Shown: positions 61,838-64,000 of the stretch, in pieces
How the letters are laid out: each line of letters starts with the position of its first letter
Position numbering within the stretch: the stretch's first letter is position 1
Origin: Sphingobacterium sp.
GTDB lineage: Bacteria > Bacteroidota > Bacteroidia > Sphingobacteriales > Sphingobacteriaceae
Reading direction: 5' to 3'
Assembly: GCA_031277685.1 (NCBI GenBank)
Contig: JAITLV010000219.1
Location: 1 to 64,000, forward strand
DNA length: 64,000 nt
The notes under the pieces: model-generated
Seen by the model: only the letters and a program-made list of their open reading frames with translations
Told to the model about the DNA's origin: nothing
Databases searched by the model: none
Program-made: the position numbers and the translations under genes

Positions 61838-62812
61838 CTATAGGCAGAAATAGCTATAAACCAATACTGGGATCGCAAGACATAACCATAATAATACCCC
61901 CTGTAGAATTGCCTTATAACCCACTGATAACAATACATCCTTGGAGAGACTGGTACCGATCAAAAAAAGTGTCAACGTAAGACCAACTTTCGATAGCTGA
62001 ACGACGTGGGCTCCTATATGCTGAAAAAAGGGGATATAGCTATTCAGCACAATAGCCAGGACAAACAAACCAATAAAATAAGGGATTTTAACCTGTGTCC
62101 CTTTCGTCTTAAATGCAAGCGTACTCAGCAAGGAAATCGGAATAATCCACAATGCCCGTGTTAATTTGACTGTTGTCGCGACCTGTAACGCTTCAGTCCC
62201 ATATTTGCTCGCTGCGCCAACCACTGAACTGGTATCTTGTATCGCAACAGCACACCACAGGCCAAATTGTGTCTGCGAAAGATTCAGCGCATGACCGATG
62301 AGCGGAAACACAAATAAGGCTACGGCATTTAATAAAAAGATAGTCCCCAATGCTACACTAATCTGTTTTTCCTTCGCTTTCACGGTCGGAGAAACAGCGG
62401 CAATAGCACTCCCTCCGCAAATAGCTGTACCTACTGTGATGAGGTATGCGGTCAACTTTTCTAGTTTTAATAATTTGCCTAATACATATCCCAACGACAA
62501 TGTCCCAATAATAGAAATGACCGTTAGTAAAAATCCATCTTTACCTGTTTGAATCGCCGTATCGATATGCATCCCAAAGCCCAAGCCAATCACGGAGAGC
62601 TGTAAAAGGATTTGTGTTGCTTTATGGTTTATCGCCAAAAAGGGATGGCCGATCCATTGCGCTACAATAATGCCCATTAACAAAGCCATAGGGGCTGATA
62701 CTACTGGTGTCAGACATAAAATAAATAAGAGAATAAAGATAATCTGCCGGATAGAAACCTTTTTGTTAAGGATGTGTTTATAGCGCATCGCTAGAGTCGC
62801 CTTTTTATACAT
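61838..62812 (-). CDS. YeiH/UPF0324 family putative sulfate exporter
   Basis: This 324-aa inner-membrane protein has about ten hydrophobic helices and the UPF0324 motifs GTAICGGSAIAAVSP and WCAVAIQDTSSVVGAAS. The family is annotated as putative sulfate or anion exporters without direct proof. Starts at 62812 and 62788 (MRYKHILNKK) are both possible. A near-consensus minus-strand -7 box (CATATTTG) lies at 62837-62844. Confidence 0.88.
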   Translation of the reverse strand: MYKKATLAMRYKHILNKKVSIRQIIFILLFILCLTPVVSAPMALLMGIIVAQWIGHPFLAINHKATQILLQLSVIGLGFGMHIDTAIQTGKDGFLLTVISIIGTLSLGYVLGKLLKLEKLTAYLITVGTAICGGSAIAAVSPTVKAKEKQISVALGTIFLLNAVALFVFPLIGHALNLSQTQFGLWCAVAIQDTSSVVGAASKYGTEALQVATTVKLTRALWIIPISLLSTLAFKTKGTQVKIPYFIGLFVLAIVLNSYIPFFQHIGAHVVQLSKVGLTLTLFLIGTSLSKDVLLSVGYKAILQGVLLWLCLAIPVLVYSYFCL

Positions 62813-63143
62813 GATAATTAATATGTTGATCTACGGCAAATATGAATAACTTTTTATTATCAATAAAACTATAAAAAATAATAAGTCATAACAAATAGCT
62901 ATACAAAGCAATAGATTGATGGGTAGAAGTTTAACCTCCACCGGATATCATTCTCCCTGAAGAGTCATCTTTCCATAAGCCAGACCATAATCCTAAACGT
63001 TATATTTCAGCGGGATTTTATCCATAGACAGCGGAGTCATATACAGGCATCCAATTGGAAAGCAATCTATATCTGGACATCAAGAATAAAAAATAAATCC
63101 TTATATTTCAATTAGATTTAACTTTAACATAATTAAATAGCAG
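62813..63143. other. 331-bp divergent region
   Basis: No gene or clear repeat is seen. TATATTTC, one base off the -7 consensus, lies about 45 bp before the VOC gene start. The middle has mixed base composition without an open frame of note. Confidence 0.4.
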
Positions 63144-63503
63144 ATGAAACTAACTGCAGTACATCCAAAATTACCTATGCGTGATAAAGCCATTACAAAA
63201 AACTTTTATATAGGGCAACTCGGTTTTATTTCCTGTGGAACCGAAGATTATACGGGCTATCTGATGGTAAAAAAAGATCAGATCGAAATTCATTTTTTTG
63301 AATTTCAAGAACTACCTCCAGAAGAAAACTACGGAATGATCTATATCCGTACTGATGATATTGAACAATTGTATCAATCATTTTTAGAGCAGCGTATTGC
63401 CATTCACCCCAATGGCAAGCTGGAAAGCAGGCCTTGGGGACAACGTGAATTTTCCATCCTGGATCCGGACAATAATTTGTTAACGTTTGGACAGGGGGAA
63501 TAG
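63144..63503 (+). CDS. VOC family protein (bleomycin-resistance/glyoxalase fold)
   Basis: This 119-aa protein is a single VOC (paired beta-alpha-beta-beta-beta) domain: KLPMRDKAITKNFYIGQLGF, IEIHFFEF and the C-terminal RPWGQREFSILDPDNNLLTFG. The pattern is close to bleomycin-binding (Ble-like) proteins, which bind drugs without cutting them. Metal-site residues of glyoxalase I are not complete. Resistance is an inference. Confidence 0.88.
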   Translation: MKLTAVHPKLPMRDKAITKNFYIGQLGFISCGTEDYTGYLMVKKDQIEIHFFEFQELPPEENYGMIYIRTDDIEQLYQSFLEQRIAIHPNGKLESRPWGQREFSILDPDNNLLTFGQGE

Positions 63504-63644
63504 CAATAAAATCTTGTGGACGTAAGTTTAGCTGCTGTCATTGCGTTAAGCAGTAGGATGACGCATCCAGATTGATCAGATGAAGTTGGTATTCAATATT
63601 AGGAGAATACGCATGGCAGTCAATAAATGCGATAAATTTGTAAA

Positions 63645-63698
63645 AAATAGCCTGCCGCTATTGCACTTGCTTTTTAGCGCAACAGTGGCAGGCTATTT
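63645..63698 (-). terminator. Terminator of cysM
   Basis: Outer stem AAATAGCCTGCC / GGCAGGCTATTT (63645-63656, 63687-63698) with a structured loop containing TTGC/GCAA pairing. On the minus strand it ends in a T-run. Confidence 0.8.
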
Positions 63699-63734
63699 AA
63701 TTGATAAATACGTAGCTATTTCATTGGGCTAGCT

Positions 63735-64000
63735 TTAGCCAAATAAATCTGAACTCAAGTACCGGTCACCTCGATCACATGCGATAAAGACGATGATACC
63801 TTCCTCGATTTCATTGGCAATTTTCAGGGCACCAGCAAACGCTCCGCCTGTACTCATCCCTGCAAATACTCCTTCCCGTTTTACTAGCTCACGTGCGAGT
63901 TCAGTCGCTTCCTGTTGTGAAATATCGATCACACGATCTACACGGCTTGGATCGAATATTTTCGGCAAATAAGCCTCTGGCCACCGTCTGATTCCAGGAA
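63735..64000 (-). CDS. cysM: Cysteine synthase B (CysM), C-terminal part
   Basis: The open frame runs off the right edge of the window, so about 88 C-terminal residues are seen. PGIRRWPEAYLPKIF, EGVFAGMSTGGA and the end CDRGDRYLSSDLFG are typical of CysM, which makes cysteine from O-acetylserine and sulfide (or thiosulfate) with PLP. The catalytic lysine lies outside the window. Confidence 0.92.
   Translation of the reverse strand, partial: PGIRRWPEAYLPKIFDPSRVDRVIDISQQEATELARELVKREGVFAGMSTGGAFAGALKIANEIEEGIIVFIACDRGDRYLSSDLFG

Overview
The window looks like chromosomal DNA of a Bacteroidota bacterium, most likely Sphingobacteriaceae (Sphingobacterium-like). The evidence is: AT-rich DNA; two SusC/SusD pairs; several exact matches to the Bacteroidota -7 promoter box TAnnTTTG; LytS/LytT-type signalling; a Bacteroidota-style LptD; a tRNA-Leu(UAG) next to a trigger-factor start; and copper genes of the DUF3347 type. 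No phage, plasmid, insertion-sequence transposase, CRISPR array or rRNA was seen. The genus is an inference from gene content only.

Layout. 1-200: start of trigger factor and a tRNA-Leu with its terminator. 0.3-3.3 kb: an operon of a six-helix membrane protein, a small winged-helix regulator, a Coq4-like protein and CreD, with the same 19-bp palindrome before the first and third genes. 3.4-18.1 kb: mostly housekeeping genes (S9 peptidase, amidase and MCE lipid-transfer protein, LptD, CinA, 2-oxoacid dehydrogenase E2, MATE pump, TatA, Tex), separated by strong hairpin terminators. 18.2-19.2 kb: two small proteins of unknown function.

19.8-29.3 kb: a probable glycan-use region, with a GH33 sialidase divergent from a formylglycine sulfatase, then a SusC/SusD pair, a TPR protein and a glycerophosphodiesterase-like protein. 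The 630-bp region before SusC holds an 11-bp phased repeat and a possible leader peptide. 29.6-33.1 kb: a TonB-dependent siderophore-type receptor joined directly to a PepSY-TM protein. 33.3-43.1 kb (minus): a probable peptide or protein use locus, in which a LytS-type kinase and a LytTR regulator flank a lipoprotein metalloprotease, SusC and SusD.

43.2-53.4 kb: AsmA, two unknown exported proteins, a Nudix hydrolase, a class-III aminotransferase divergent from a MocR regulator (gabT/gabR-like architecture), and a stand-alone FabH. 53.5-59.0 kb (minus): a copper locus with a Cys/His-rich exported protein, an HMA-like/DUF3347 protein, a Cys-rich lipoprotein, a second DUF3347 lipoprotein, a DUF2231 membrane protein, and a multicopper oxidase fused to a CopB-like outer-membrane barrel. 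59.2-64 kb: an esterase, SRPBCC, MaoC, GNAT, YeiH-type transporter, VOC protein and the C-terminal part of CysM.

The strongest leads are the split two-component system around the metalloprotease/SusCD genes, the CopA-CopB fusion locus with its 20-bp palindrome, the phased repeat and leader ahead of the first SusC, the paired 19-bp operators in the CreD operon, and a cluster of six DnaA-box-like 9-mers at about 33.1 kb.
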